Positions 19,400-26,689 of a stretch of 64,000 bases of DNA are shown piece by piece (positions within the stretch are counted from its first letter, which is position 1; the number at the start of each line of letters is the position of its first letter). The stretch lies in contig NZ_BJLR01000001.1 of NCBI RefSeq assembly GCF_006538745.1, positions 186,001 to 250,000 on the forward strand. The letters are read 5' to 3'. The notes beneath the pieces were generated by a model. That model was not told the DNA's origin. It was given only the letters and a program-made list of their open reading frames with translations, and did not search any database. The position numbers and the translations under genes were made by a program. Source of the stretch: Cellulomonas cellasea (lineage in GTDB: Bacteria; Actinomycetota; Actinomycetes; Actinomycetales; Cellulomonadaceae).

Positions 19400-20926
19400 T
19401 CAGGGAGAGGTGACGGGGACGTCGGTGAGGCGGAACCGCTCCGGGACGTCGAGGGTGACGGTGTCGCCGCCCGGGTCGGGCCACAGGACGGTCGCGGTGA
19501 CGGTGTCGCCCGGCGCCATGGGCGCGACGATCCACTCGTCGGCGACGACCGCGCGGACGTCCGGGCCGGGGACCGCGGACGGCGGTCGCACGTAGTCGAG
19601 CGGGTAGTACCGGCTCGCGGTGCCGAGCAGCGTCGCGTTGTGCGCGCCGCCGCCCATCGAGAAGGCGCTGAGGCCGCGCGCGGTGGCCCGGCCCTGCACG
19701 AAGTCGCCGAACAGGCCGGTCGGCTGACCGGTCCCGGTGCCGGTGCGCTCGACCTCGAGCGAGCCGACGAGGAACGGTCCGACGCGCTCGACCTGCGTCG
19801 CGCGGACCGCGAAGCCGGTGACGCCGGCGACCTCGACGGCCGAGCTGCCGGACGCGACCGGGCCGGTGGGCTCGGGCAGGGCGGCGCCCGTGCCGATCTC
19901 GACCGAGGTGCCCGGGGTCACGGCGGTGAAGCGGATCTCGACGCGGCGGTTCGCCGCGCGGGCCTCGGGGGTCGTGCCGGGGACGGCGGGCTCGCTCTCG
20001 CCGCGGCCCTCGGCGGTCACCGCGTACGCGGCGCCCAGCACGGGGGCCAGGCGGTCGACGACGGCCTGCGCGCGCCGGACCGACAGGTCCTGGTTGTACT
20101 CGGGGGACGCGACGTCGTCGGTGTGCCCGATGACCTGCACGCTGCCCTCGGCGGCCTTCGCCGCGATCTCGGTCGCCGCGGAGTCGACCACGGCCTGTGC
20201 CTGCGGTGTGAGGTCGGCCTGGTCGACGCCGAAGAGCACGTCGGACGCGAGCGAGACCGTGACCTCCTCCTGCGTGACGCGGGTCGACGAGGAGTCGTCG
20301 AACGCGACCGTGAAGGCGTCCATCGGCGCACCGGCGTAGGTGAGCTCGCCCTCGCGGCCGAGGTCCTGCGCGGTCACGGGGAGGTCCTCGCCGGCGTCGA
20401 GCCGCACGACCGGGACCTCGCGCACGAGTCCGAGGTAGGGGAAGAGCACCGCGACGGTCTCACCGGCGGGGGCCTGGTACAGGCCCTCGGAGGTCGCCGG
20501 GGTGCCCGGGGTGGCCTGCACGTAGTCGCGCGTCACGGCGGGCTGGCCCGCGGCGTCGGTCCCGGGCAGGAAGACCTCGCCCGTGCCGAGGTCGACGAGG
20601 CGCACGCCGTTCGGCCCGACCGGGCCGGTCGTGGTCTTGAGCACCTGGCCGGCGCTGAACGTCGACCCCGCGGGGGCGTCGGCGCCGAGGCGGTACTCGA
20701 CCTGCAGGAGCGCCACGTCGTCCTTGACCCGGACCGGCGCGACCTCGACCTCGACGGGGAGCGACAGGTACGTCGCCTCGGCGACGACCGCCTCGGGTCC
20801 CGCGTCCGCCGTGGCCTGCTGCGTCGGCCCGGTGCTCGCCGTCGGGTCCGGGTCCGGTGAACCCCCCGTGCACGCGGTGAGCAGCACGAGGACGGTGGCG
20901 GCCAGGCCGGCAGCGGTTCGGCGCAC
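19400..20926 (-). CDS. OmpA-domain lipoprotein of the Tad locus
   Basis: A 508-residue lipoprotein with signal peptide MRRTAAGLAATVLVLLTAC (lipid-modified Cys19), a Thr/Asp/Pro linker, an N-terminal beta-rich domain (about 50-250), an OmpA-like peptidoglycan-binding domain (about 265-370; DVLFGVDQADLTPQA, VIGHTDDVASPEYNQDLSVRRAQAV and EARAANRRVEIRF), and a C-terminal domain of about 130 residues. The OmpA domain binds peptidoglycan stems, so the protein could fix the pilus machine to the thick wall. It lies directly after the Flp pilin gene and its hairpin. OmpA domains are better known in Gram-negative outer membranes; their use here is notable. Confidence 0.85.
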   Translation of the reverse strand: MRRTAAGLAATVLVLLTACTGGSPDPDPTASTGPTQQATADAGPEAVVAEATYLSLPVEVEVAPVRVKDDVALLQVEYRLGADAPAGSTFSAGQVLKTTTGPVGPNGVRLVDLGTGEVFLPGTDAAGQPAVTRDYVQATPGTPATSEGLYQAPAGETVAVLFPYLGLVREVPVVRLDAGEDLPVTAQDLGREGELTYAGAPMDAFTVAFDDSSSTRVTQEEVTVSLASDVLFGVDQADLTPQAQAVVDSAATEIAAKAAEGSVQVIGHTDDVASPEYNQDLSVRRAQAVVDRLAPVLGAAYAVTAEGRGESEPAVPGTTPEARAANRRVEIRFTAVTPGTSVEIGTGAALPEPTGPVASGSSAVEVAGVTGFAVRATQVERVGPFLVGSLEVERTGTGTGQPTGLFGDFVQGRATARGLSAFSMGGGAHNATLLGTASRYYPLDYVRPPSAVPGPDVRAVVADEWIVAPMAPGDTVTATVLWPDPGGDTVTLDVPERFRLTDVPVTSP

Positions 20927-20956
20927 GGGACTTCCCTTCCGAGGGCGGGCAGAGCA

Positions 20957-20986
20957 GGGCCGGGCGCTCCGGGGAGCGCCCGGCCC
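20957..20986 (-). terminator. Hairpin between flp pilin and OmpA-lipoprotein genes
   Basis: A perfect 14-bp stem (GGGCCGGGCGCTCC at 20957-20970, complement at 20973-20986) lies 10 bp after the pilin stop codon. Such a hairpin usually lets pilin mRNA exceed the downstream genes, acting as a leaky terminator or a 3' stabiliser. Confidence 0.75.
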
Positions 20987-20995
20987 GACGGTACG

Positions 20996-21217
20996 TCAGA
21001 AGCTGGCGATGGCCGCGGTGATCTTCGCGCCGATAGCGGCACCCAGACCGGGGCCCAGCGCGACGAGGGCGATGATGATGGCGGCCACGACGAGGATGAT
21101 GCCGACGTACTCCACGGCGCCCTGGCCGCGCTCGTCGCGACGCTCGAAGGCGCCGAGGACGTAGCCGGTGACGGCGAGACGGGCGAGGACGGCCTTGCGG
21201 TTCAGGGTCTCGATCAT
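20996..21217 (-). CDS. flp: Flp-type major pilin
   Basis: Structural subunit of the Tad/Flp pilus. The 73-residue prepilin has a basic leader (MIETLNRKAVLARLAVTGYV...ERRDERG), a class III cleavage site after G31, and the mature start QGAVEYVGIILVVAAIIIAL with Glu36 at +5 and Tyr37, the hallmark of Flp pilins. The mature protein has about 42 residues. AAGGAG precedes the ATG at 21217. It has its own promoter region downstream of the response regulator gene and a strong hairpin after it, which fits high expression. Its leader is longer than usual for Flp pilins. Confidence 0.93.
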   Translation of the reverse strand: MIETLNRKAVLARLAVTGYVLGAFERRDERGQGAVEYVGIILVVAAIIIALVALGPGLGAAIGAKITAAIASF

Positions 21218-21289
21218 GACGATCTCCTTCGAGGTCGAGACGGCCGTCGCGGGCCATCTGCTGGTGTGGAGCGGGGGAGCTCCGATGAC

Positions 21290-21350
21290 CAGAAACCTAC
21301 GGAACCGGGCATCGGGGGACGACGTCCCCAGGACCCAATCCGGGGCCCAA
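21290..21350 (-). promoter_or_regulatory. Probable regulated flp promoter
   Basis: Upstream of the pilin gene lie a perfect 15-bp palindrome GGGGACGACGTCCCC (21315-21329) and two direct repeats GGACCCAA (21331-21338) and GGGCCCAA (21343-21350) 12 bp apart. On the minus strand a possible -10 element TAGGTT (21299-21294) is placed so that the palindrome covers the -35 region, where no good -35 hexamer is seen. This is the usual layout of an activator-dependent promoter; the adjacent LuxR-type regulator is the obvious candidate. Confidence 0.5.
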
Positions 21351-21362
21351 GTCCTGCCCGGC

Positions 21363-22001
21363 TCAGCGTGGGTCCCTGGGCCCACGCAGGCCCGCGTGCC
21401 ACAGGGCCATGGCCTGGGGGCGTGACGAGACGCCGAGCTTGGCGAAGATCGAGTTGATGTGGTTCTTGACCGTCTTCTCGCTCAGGAACAGGCGCACCGC
21501 GATCTGCCCGTTCGCGAGGCCCTCGGCGACGAGCTCCATGATCTCGGTCTCGCGCGGCGACAGGACGGTCTGCTCCTCGGTCGCCACGGCGCCCGTCGCG
21601 GGCGCGGCGAGGCGCTCCCACGGGGCCAGGCCGGCGGTGAACGTGCCGCCCAGCAGGCACGCCCGCAGCGCCGCGAGGATCCCCTCGGGCTCGAGCGAGC
21701 CGTGCAGGATGTAGCCGCTGGCCCCGAGCGTCATCGCGTCGGCCACGACGTCGAGGTCGTCGGTGTTCGTGAGCATCACGACCTTGCAGTGCTCGAGGAG
21801 CCGCGGCAGCGCCGTGAGGCCGTCCATGACCGGCATGCGCACGTCGAGCAGCGCGATGTCGGGCGCGAACGTCCCCGCGGCGTCGAGCGCGTCCTGGCCG
21901 TTGACGGCCTCCTGGACGGCGGCGACGCCGTCGAGCCCCTCGAGCGACGCCCGCAGCCCGAGCCGGATCAGCTTGTTGTCGTCGACGACGAGGATCCTCA
22001 T
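21363..22001 (-). CDS. NarL/LuxR-type response regulator within the Tad locus
   Basis: A 212-residue two-component regulator. The receiver domain (1-120) has MRILVVDDNKLIRLGLRASL with the acidic pair D7/D8, phosphoacceptor Asp53 region ALLDVRMPVMDG, and TNTDD. The C-terminal LuxR-type DNA-binding domain (about 145-205) reads LSPRETEIMELVAEGLANGQIAVRLFLSEKTVKNHINSIFAKLGV. The usual conserved Lys in the receiver is replaced (GYILHGSL). It overlaps the kinase gene upstream by ATGA and is followed by the flp promoter region. It probably controls pilin expression in cis. Confidence 0.92.
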   Translation of the reverse strand: MRILVVDDNKLIRLGLRASLEGLDGVAAVQEAVNGQDALDAAGTFAPDIALLDVRMPVMDGLTALPRLLEHCKVVMLTNTDDLDVVADAMTLGASGYILHGSLEPEGILAALRACLLGGTFTAGLAPWERLAAPATGAVATEEQTVLSPRETEIMELVAEGLANGQIAVRLFLSEKTVKNHINSIFAKLGVSSRPQAMALWHAGLRGPRDPR

Positions 22002-23212
22002 GCCGCTCCCGCCTTCTCGTGGTCGAACCGGACCGTGACCGTCGTGCCCTCACCGGGCGCGCCCGTGACGACGAGCTCCCCGCCGTGCAGCGCCGCGCGC
22101 TCGCGCATCCCGAGCAGCCCGAAGTGGCCGTCCACGGCGCCCTCCGGGGCCGACGTGGCGGCGGCCTCGCCGGGGCCGATGCCGCGGCCGTCGTCGGTGA
22201 CGACGAGGCGCACGCAGTCCTCCTCGAGCGCGACCCGCACGCTCACCCGCGTCGCGCCGGCGTGCTTGCGGACGTTCTCGAGCGCCTCGACGAGGATCGA
22301 GCGCAGGTCGTCGGCGAGCGCGGCGGACAGGTCGGCCACGTGGTCGTCGACGTCGACGTCGATCGCGACGCCGGCGCGCTCGGCCCACTGCCGGCACGTG
22401 GTCTCGAGCATGAGGTTCGGGGCGTCCGACGCGCGCCGGAGCTCCCCCAGGACGACGCGCGTGCCCCGGTGCGCCTCCTCGCACGCCTCGCTGAGCCGCT
22501 GCGCGAGCAGCAGGGTCTCCGCGGGGACGTCCGCGTCGGCGAGGCGACGGTTGAGGGCCTTCGTGAGCAGCACGATTCCGGCCAGGTCGCCCGCGACGGT
22601 GTCGTGCAGGTCGCGCGCGATCCGCACCCGTTCGAGCGTCGCGGCCTGCCCGGCCTGCACGAGCCGCAGCGAGCGCGCGGTGCGGGCCTGCGCGCGCAGC
22701 CCGTCACCGATGCGCGAGCCCGCCCAGGCCAGCACCGCGACGGCGGCCGCGGCCGCGAGCCCGACGGCCCAGTGCGGGCGCTGCGGGTCGGCGTTGACCG
22801 AGACGAGCACGAGCAGCGCGATCGGGGCCGCCATGACGAGCGCGAGGCTCAGCCCGACGGCCGCGCCGAACAGCGCGACGGTCGCCGCCGCGTAGACGAC
22901 GACGGGCTGGAAGTCCGGCATGACCGCGATGACGATCGCGGTGATCACGAGGTCCGCGGAGAGCAGGATCCCCGAGCGGCTCAGGTGCTCCCCGCGCCGC
23001 TCCCACGTGCGCGCCGGGACGTAGGAGAACGGCACGGCGAGCGCCGTGATGAGCAGCGCGCCGCCCGTGAGCCCGCCCGCGACGAACGCCGTGACCGCGC
23101 TGAGCGCGAGGACGGCCATCCGCAGGTGGCACAGGAGCCGGACGACGCTGCCGATGGCCTCGACCGCGGCCGCGGTCTCGCGGTCGACGGCGCGGACCTC
23201 AGAAGAGGCCAC
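21998..23212 (-). CDS. DesK/NarX-type sensor kinase within the Tad locus
   Basis: A 404-residue membrane histidine kinase. About six transmembrane helices lie between residues 25 and 165, then a coiled linker, the HisKA_3 segment RIARDLHDTVAGDLAGIVLL (His in RDLHD), and a HATPase_c domain with ILVEALENVRKHAGATRVSVRV (N-box), VTDDGRGIG (G1) and GHFGLLGMRERAALHGG (G2). There is no obvious extracytoplasmic sensing domain, so the signal is probably from the membrane. The GTG start lies inside the end of tadC (14-bp overlap) and its stop overlaps the regulator, making the pair part of the tad operon. Confidence 0.92.
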   Translation of the reverse strand: MASSEVRAVDRETAAAVEAIGSVVRLLCHLRMAVLALSAVTAFVAGGLTGGALLITALAVPFSYVPARTWERRGEHLSRSGILLSADLVITAIVIAVMPDFQPVVVYAAATVALFGAAVGLSLALVMAAPIALLVLVSVNADPQRPHWAVGLAAAAAVAVLAWAGSRIGDGLRAQARTARSLRLVQAGQAATLERVRIARDLHDTVAGDLAGIVLLTKALNRRLADADVPAETLLLAQRLSEACEEAHRGTRVVLGELRRASDAPNLMLETTCRQWAERAGVAIDVDVDDHVADLSAALADDLRSILVEALENVRKHAGATRVSVRVALEEDCVRLVVTDDGRGIGPGEAAATSAPEGAVDGHFGLLGMRERAALHGGELVVTGAPGEGTTVTVRFDHEKAGAA

Positions 23213-24083
23213 GGAACGACTCCGCGTTGGCGAGCACCACCGCGCCGATCATGAGCAGCAGCGCCCCCGGCACGATCGTCGTGGTGATGACGAGCGAGAC
23301 CTTCGGCGCGGCCTTCGCCGCCTGCTGGCGCACGCGCTGGGCGTACTCCTGGCGCACGTCGGCCGCGATGTCGGTGAGCGCGTCCGAGAGCGGCACACCG
23401 AGCTCCTCGGCCTGGAGCATCGCGGTCACGAACGTGCCGACGGCCTCCGAGCGCGTGCGGTCACGCAGCGACAGGAACGCCTGCCGGCGCGAGACGCCGA
23501 CCGACATCTCGCGCAGCGCCGTCGTCATCTCCTGGGCGAGCGGGCCCTTGTGGAACTCGCACACGCGCTCGACGGCCTGCCGGAAGCCGAGGCCGGCCGT
23601 GACGGTGACGCCGAGCACGTCGAGGAAGTCGGGCAGCTCGCTCTCGATCTGCGCCTGGCGCTTGCGGCCCGTCGTCGTGAGCCACAGCCGCATCCACCCG
23701 CACAGCACCGCGCCGATCAGGAGCCCGATGTGCACCTGCCCGACGAGCCCGAACAGCACCACGAGGATCGCGGTCAGGACGAGGAAGCCCATCTGGCGGC
23801 GGATGTAGATCGTCACGGTGACGCCGTCGGGCCGGCCCGCGCGGCGGATCGTCTCCTCGAGCGCGGTGAGCCGCTTGGTGCCGTACGCGCGCATCGCGGT
23901 GCCCACGAGCCGCTTGCCCAGCAGGTCGAGCAGCGGGATCAGCCCGCGCTGGGGCCGCTCCGAGGTGCGCGCGGCGCGCATGGACGCCTCGACGTCCTCG
24001 AGGCCGGTCGTGCGCAGCATCTGCGTGCCGACGATGGCGAGGACCGCGAGCGCGGCGGCGGCGAAGGGGATGAGCAGGATCAC
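23199..24083 (-). CDS. tadC: TadC-like inner-membrane platform protein
   Basis: A 294-residue polytopic membrane protein of the type II secretion F (T2SSF) family, forming with TadB the platform on which the TadA motor acts. Helices lie at residues 3-22, about 93-135 and 270-290. The T2SSF domain has ELPDFLDVLGVTVTAGLGFRQAVERV and the matching half-motif TAMLQAEELGVPLSDALTDIA. Start is GTG (VILLIPF) at 24083, 1 bp from the tadB stop. The gene order tadA-tadB-tadC is the standard one. Its end overlaps the sensor kinase start. Confidence 0.92.
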   Translation of the reverse strand: MILLIPFAAAALAVLAIVGTQMLRTTGLEDVEASMRAARTSERPQRGLIPLLDLLGKRLVGTAMRAYGTKRLTALEETIRRAGRPDGVTVTIYIRRQMGFLVLTAILVVLFGLVGQVHIGLLIGAVLCGWMRLWLTTTGRKRQAQIESELPDFLDVLGVTVTAGLGFRQAVERVCEFHKGPLAQEMTTALREMSVGVSRRQAFLSLRDRTRSEAVGTFVTAMLQAEELGVPLSDALTDIAADVRQEYAQRVRQQAAKAAPKVSLVITTTIVPGALLLMIGAVVLANAESFRGLF

Positions 24084-24084
24084 G

Positions 24085-25008
24085 TCAGACGTCCACCTTC
24101 GTGAGCCGCTGGATCGCGACGAACCCGATCGCGAACAGCCCGAGCGCCGCGATGACCACGACCCGGCCGAGCAGCGTCCCGAGCATGATGTCGAGGGACC
24201 CGGGCGAGATCACGTTCATGAGGAACAGCGAGCCGACGCCGATGAGGATGACCGCGTACCCCGAGAACGCGGCGCCGACCGTGGCCGTCTTGATCTCGCG
24301 GCGCAGCTTGCGGCGCTCGTCGAGCGTCGCGGCGATGTTGGACAGCGCCGAGACGAGCGCGCCGCCGGCCTTGCCCTGGATGACGAGGGTCTGGACGAGC
24401 ACGAGGAGCTCGCGCGACGGCAGCCGCTCGGCGAGGTGGTGCAGCGCGGCCGCGAGCGGCTGGCCGACCGCGAGCTCCGAGCTGAGCTGCGCGAGCTCGG
24501 CCGACGCGGGCTCGTCCATCTCGCGCGCGGCGAGCTCGATGGACCGCGTGACGCCCAGGCCCGCGGACGCGCCGTTCGCGAGCAGGCGCGCGAGCTCGGG
24601 GAGCTGGCCGACGAACTTCTCGATCCGGGCCTGGCGGCGGTGGTCGAGCCAGCGCTTGAACGACAGGACGACCGCGACGCCGAACGCGACGGACCCGTAC
24701 CGCCCGACGAGGGGCTGGGTCACGAGCACGCCGAGGACGCCGCTGCCGACCACCCCGAGCAGCGCGAGCGTGGGCGACCAGCCGACGAGGCCCGAGCCCG
24801 CGAGCAGCGCCGCGAACCGCGCGCCGAGGCGCGTGCGCCGCAGCCGCTCGTCCGCGCGCTGCACGAGGTCGCTGCGCCACGCGGGCCGGGAGTCCACGGC
24901 CTCGAGGAGGCGGCGGCGGTAGGCGCGGTTCTCCTGGATCACGGCCGTCGTCACGACGCCGAGCACGAGCGTCACGAACAGGACGGTGAGGATGACCCCG
25001 GCCGTCAT
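24085..25008 (-). CDS. tadB: TadB-like inner-membrane platform protein
   Basis: A 307-residue T2SSF-family membrane protein, partner of TadC in the Tad pilus base. One helix at the N-terminus (VILTVLFVTLVLGVVTTAVI), a pair around 75-120 and two at the C-terminus (SLFLMNVIS and GRVVVIAALGLFAIGFVAI). The T2SSF core is QLPELARLLANGASAGLGVTRS with the second half LVLVQTLVIQGKAGGALVSAL. Its ATG lies within an ATGA overlap with tadA, implying coupled synthesis of motor and platform. Confidence 0.92.
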   Translation of the reverse strand: MTAGVILTVLFVTLVLGVVTTAVIQENRAYRRRLLEAVDSRPAWRSDLVQRADERLRRTRLGARFAALLAGSGLVGWSPTLALLGVVGSGVLGVLVTQPLVGRYGSVAFGVAVVLSFKRWLDHRRQARIEKFVGQLPELARLLANGASAGLGVTRSIELAAREMDEPASAELAQLSSELAVGQPLAAALHHLAERLPSRELLVLVQTLVIQGKAGGALVSALSNIAATLDERRKLRREIKTATVGAAFSGYAVILIGVGSLFLMNVISPGSLDIMLGTLLGRVVVIAALGLFAIGFVAIQRLTKVDV

Positions 25009-26294
25009 GCGGGGGCCTCCCCCGGCACCGGCTCGCCCGCGCGGTACAGGCGCTCACGGATCCGCGCCGGCACGGGGTGCAGCTCGAAGCGTCCGGTCAC
25101 CTTGCGGTCCGGGCCGACGGGGTCCGGCCGGAACAGCGCGAGCGGGACCATCTCGTAGTCGTCGCGCCGCACCGAGACGAGCGCGCCGACCTCGGCGACG
25201 CGGCGGGTGCCGTCGACGCCGCGCTCGAGGTGCACGACGACGTCGATCGCGCTGTTGATCTGGTCGCGGATCGTCGCCACGGGCAGCTCGAGCTCGCTCA
25301 TCGTCGCGAGCGTCTCGAGGCGGCCCATCGCGTCGAGCGCGCTGTTGGCGTGCACCGTCGCGAGCGAGCCTTCGTGGCCGGTGTTCATCGCCTGCAGCAT
25401 GTCGAGCGTCTCGCCGCCTCGGACCTCGCCGACGACGATGCGGTCGGGGCGCATGCGCAGCGAGTTGCGCACGAGGTCGCGGATCGACACGGCGCCGCGG
25501 CCCTCGACGTTCGCGGGGCGCGACTCGAGGCGCACGACGTGCTCCTGCTGGAGCGAGAGCTCGGCGGCGTCCTCGATCGTGACGATGCGCTCGTGGTCCG
25601 GGATGAGCCCCGACAGGGCGTTGAGGAACGTCGTCTTCCCGGTGCCCGTACCGCCCGAGATCATCACGTTGAGGCGGGCGCGCACGCACGCGCCGAGCAG
25701 GGCCGCGGTGCGCTCGTCGAGGCTGCCCATGCCGACGAGCTCGCCGAGCCGGAACGGGCGCGGGAAGCGCCGGATCGTGATCGTCGGACCGTCGAGCGCG
25801 AGCGGCGGGATGATGACGTTGACGCGCTCGCCGGTGGGCAGGCGCGCGTCGACCATCGGGGAGGACTCGTCGACGCGGCGGTTGACCGTCGAGACGATGC
25901 GGTCGATGGTCTGGTACAGGTGCTCGGTCGAGCTGAACGTCGTCGAGACGCGCTCGACCCGCCCGCGGCGCTCGACGAAGATGTCGTTCGGGCCGTTGAC
26001 CATGATCTCGGTGATGGTCTCGTCCGCGAGCAGCGGCTCGAGCACGCCGAGGCCCAGCGCGTCGTCGACGACGCGCTGGATGAGGGTCGACCGCTCGCGC
26101 GTCGCGAGCACGGGCCCGTCCATCGACAGCAGGGTCGACAGGATGCGCTCGAGGCGCGCGCGCCGCTGCGTGGGGTTGAGCCGCGCGAGGACGTCGAGGT
26201 CGACCTCCTCGAGCAGGCGGTCGCGGTAGTGGCCGACGAGGTCGGGCTCGTCGGAGCGGGTCTCGGTCCGCTGGACGCGGTCGCGCAGCGCCAT
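25005..26294 (-). CDS. tadA: TadA/CpaF-type secretion ATPase
   Basis: Cytoplasmic hexameric ATPase that drives pilus extension (and in Tad systems also retraction). The 429-residue protein shows the CpaF layout: an N-terminal helical domain, TIMVNGPNDIFVERRGRVE (about 93-111), Walker A GGTGTGKTT, the Asp box TIEDAAELSLQ, Walker B RPDRIVVGEVRGGE and the His box TGHEGSLATVHAN. The start ATG at 26294 was chosen from the N-terminus MALRDRVQRTE; the open frame continues upstream antisense to nothing meaningful. It overlaps tadB by ATGA and follows the TadE gene by 2 bp. Confidence 0.95.
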   Translation of the reverse strand: MALRDRVQRTETRSDEPDLVGHYRDRLLEEVDLDVLARLNPTQRRARLERILSTLLSMDGPVLATRERSTLIQRVVDDALGLGVLEPLLADETITEIMVNGPNDIFVERRGRVERVSTTFSSTEHLYQTIDRIVSTVNRRVDESSPMVDARLPTGERVNVIIPPLALDGPTITIRRFPRPFRLGELVGMGSLDERTAALLGACVRARLNVMISGGTGTGKTTFLNALSGLIPDHERIVTIEDAAELSLQQEHVVRLESRPANVEGRGAVSIRDLVRNSLRMRPDRIVVGEVRGGETLDMLQAMNTGHEGSLATVHANSALDAMGRLETLATMSELELPVATIRDQINSAIDVVVHLERGVDGTRRVAEVGALVSVRRDDYEMVPLALFRPDPVGPDRKVTGRFELHPVPARIRERLYRAGEPVPGEAPA

Positions 26295-26296
26295 CG

Positions 26297-26689
26297 TCAG
26301 TCCCTCGGGAGCTCGGCGTCGCGGGCGACGGTGAAGGAGCTGGTCGTGATCCCGGGGATCACGATCGGCACGCGGACCTCGACGCGCACGCAGTCCCCGC
26401 CGCACGACGGGACCGCGGCCGCGCCGGTCGTGAGCGACTCGATCGGTGCCCAGCCCGGGAGCTGGCGGTCGACGGCGGTGCGCACGTCGCGGCCGAGCGA
26501 CGCGGCACGGGCCCCGTCGCGCGCGGCCTTCTCCGTCGCCGGGCCGACCTGCGTGATGTAGAGGCCTTGGACGCACACCGAGCCGACGACCGCGAGGATC
26601 GCGGCGGTGCCGATGAGCTCGACCGCCGCCGCACCGCGCTCCCTCGCGGGCCGCAGCCGGCGCACGCGGGCCCGCAGCGCGGCGCTCAC
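26297..26689 (-). CDS. TadE-like pseudopilin
   Basis: A 130-residue minor pilin-like protein. The N-terminus VSAALRARVRRLRPARERG ends in a prepilin-type site at G19 with AAAVELIGTAAILAVVGSV after it (Glu24 at +5), one transmembrane helix, then a small extracytoplasmic domain containing a Cys pair (PSCGGDCVRV). TadE and TadF pseudopilins are known to be processed by the Tad prepilin peptidase and are needed for pilus formation. GTG start in a GTGA overlap with the TadZ-TadE fusion gene. Confidence 0.85.
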   Translation of the reverse strand: MSAALRARVRRLRPARERGAAAVELIGTAAILAVVGSVCVQGLYITQVGPATEKAARDGARAASLGRDVRTAVDRQLPGWAPIESLTTGAAAVPSCGGDCVRVEVRVPIVIPGITTSSFTVARDAELPRD

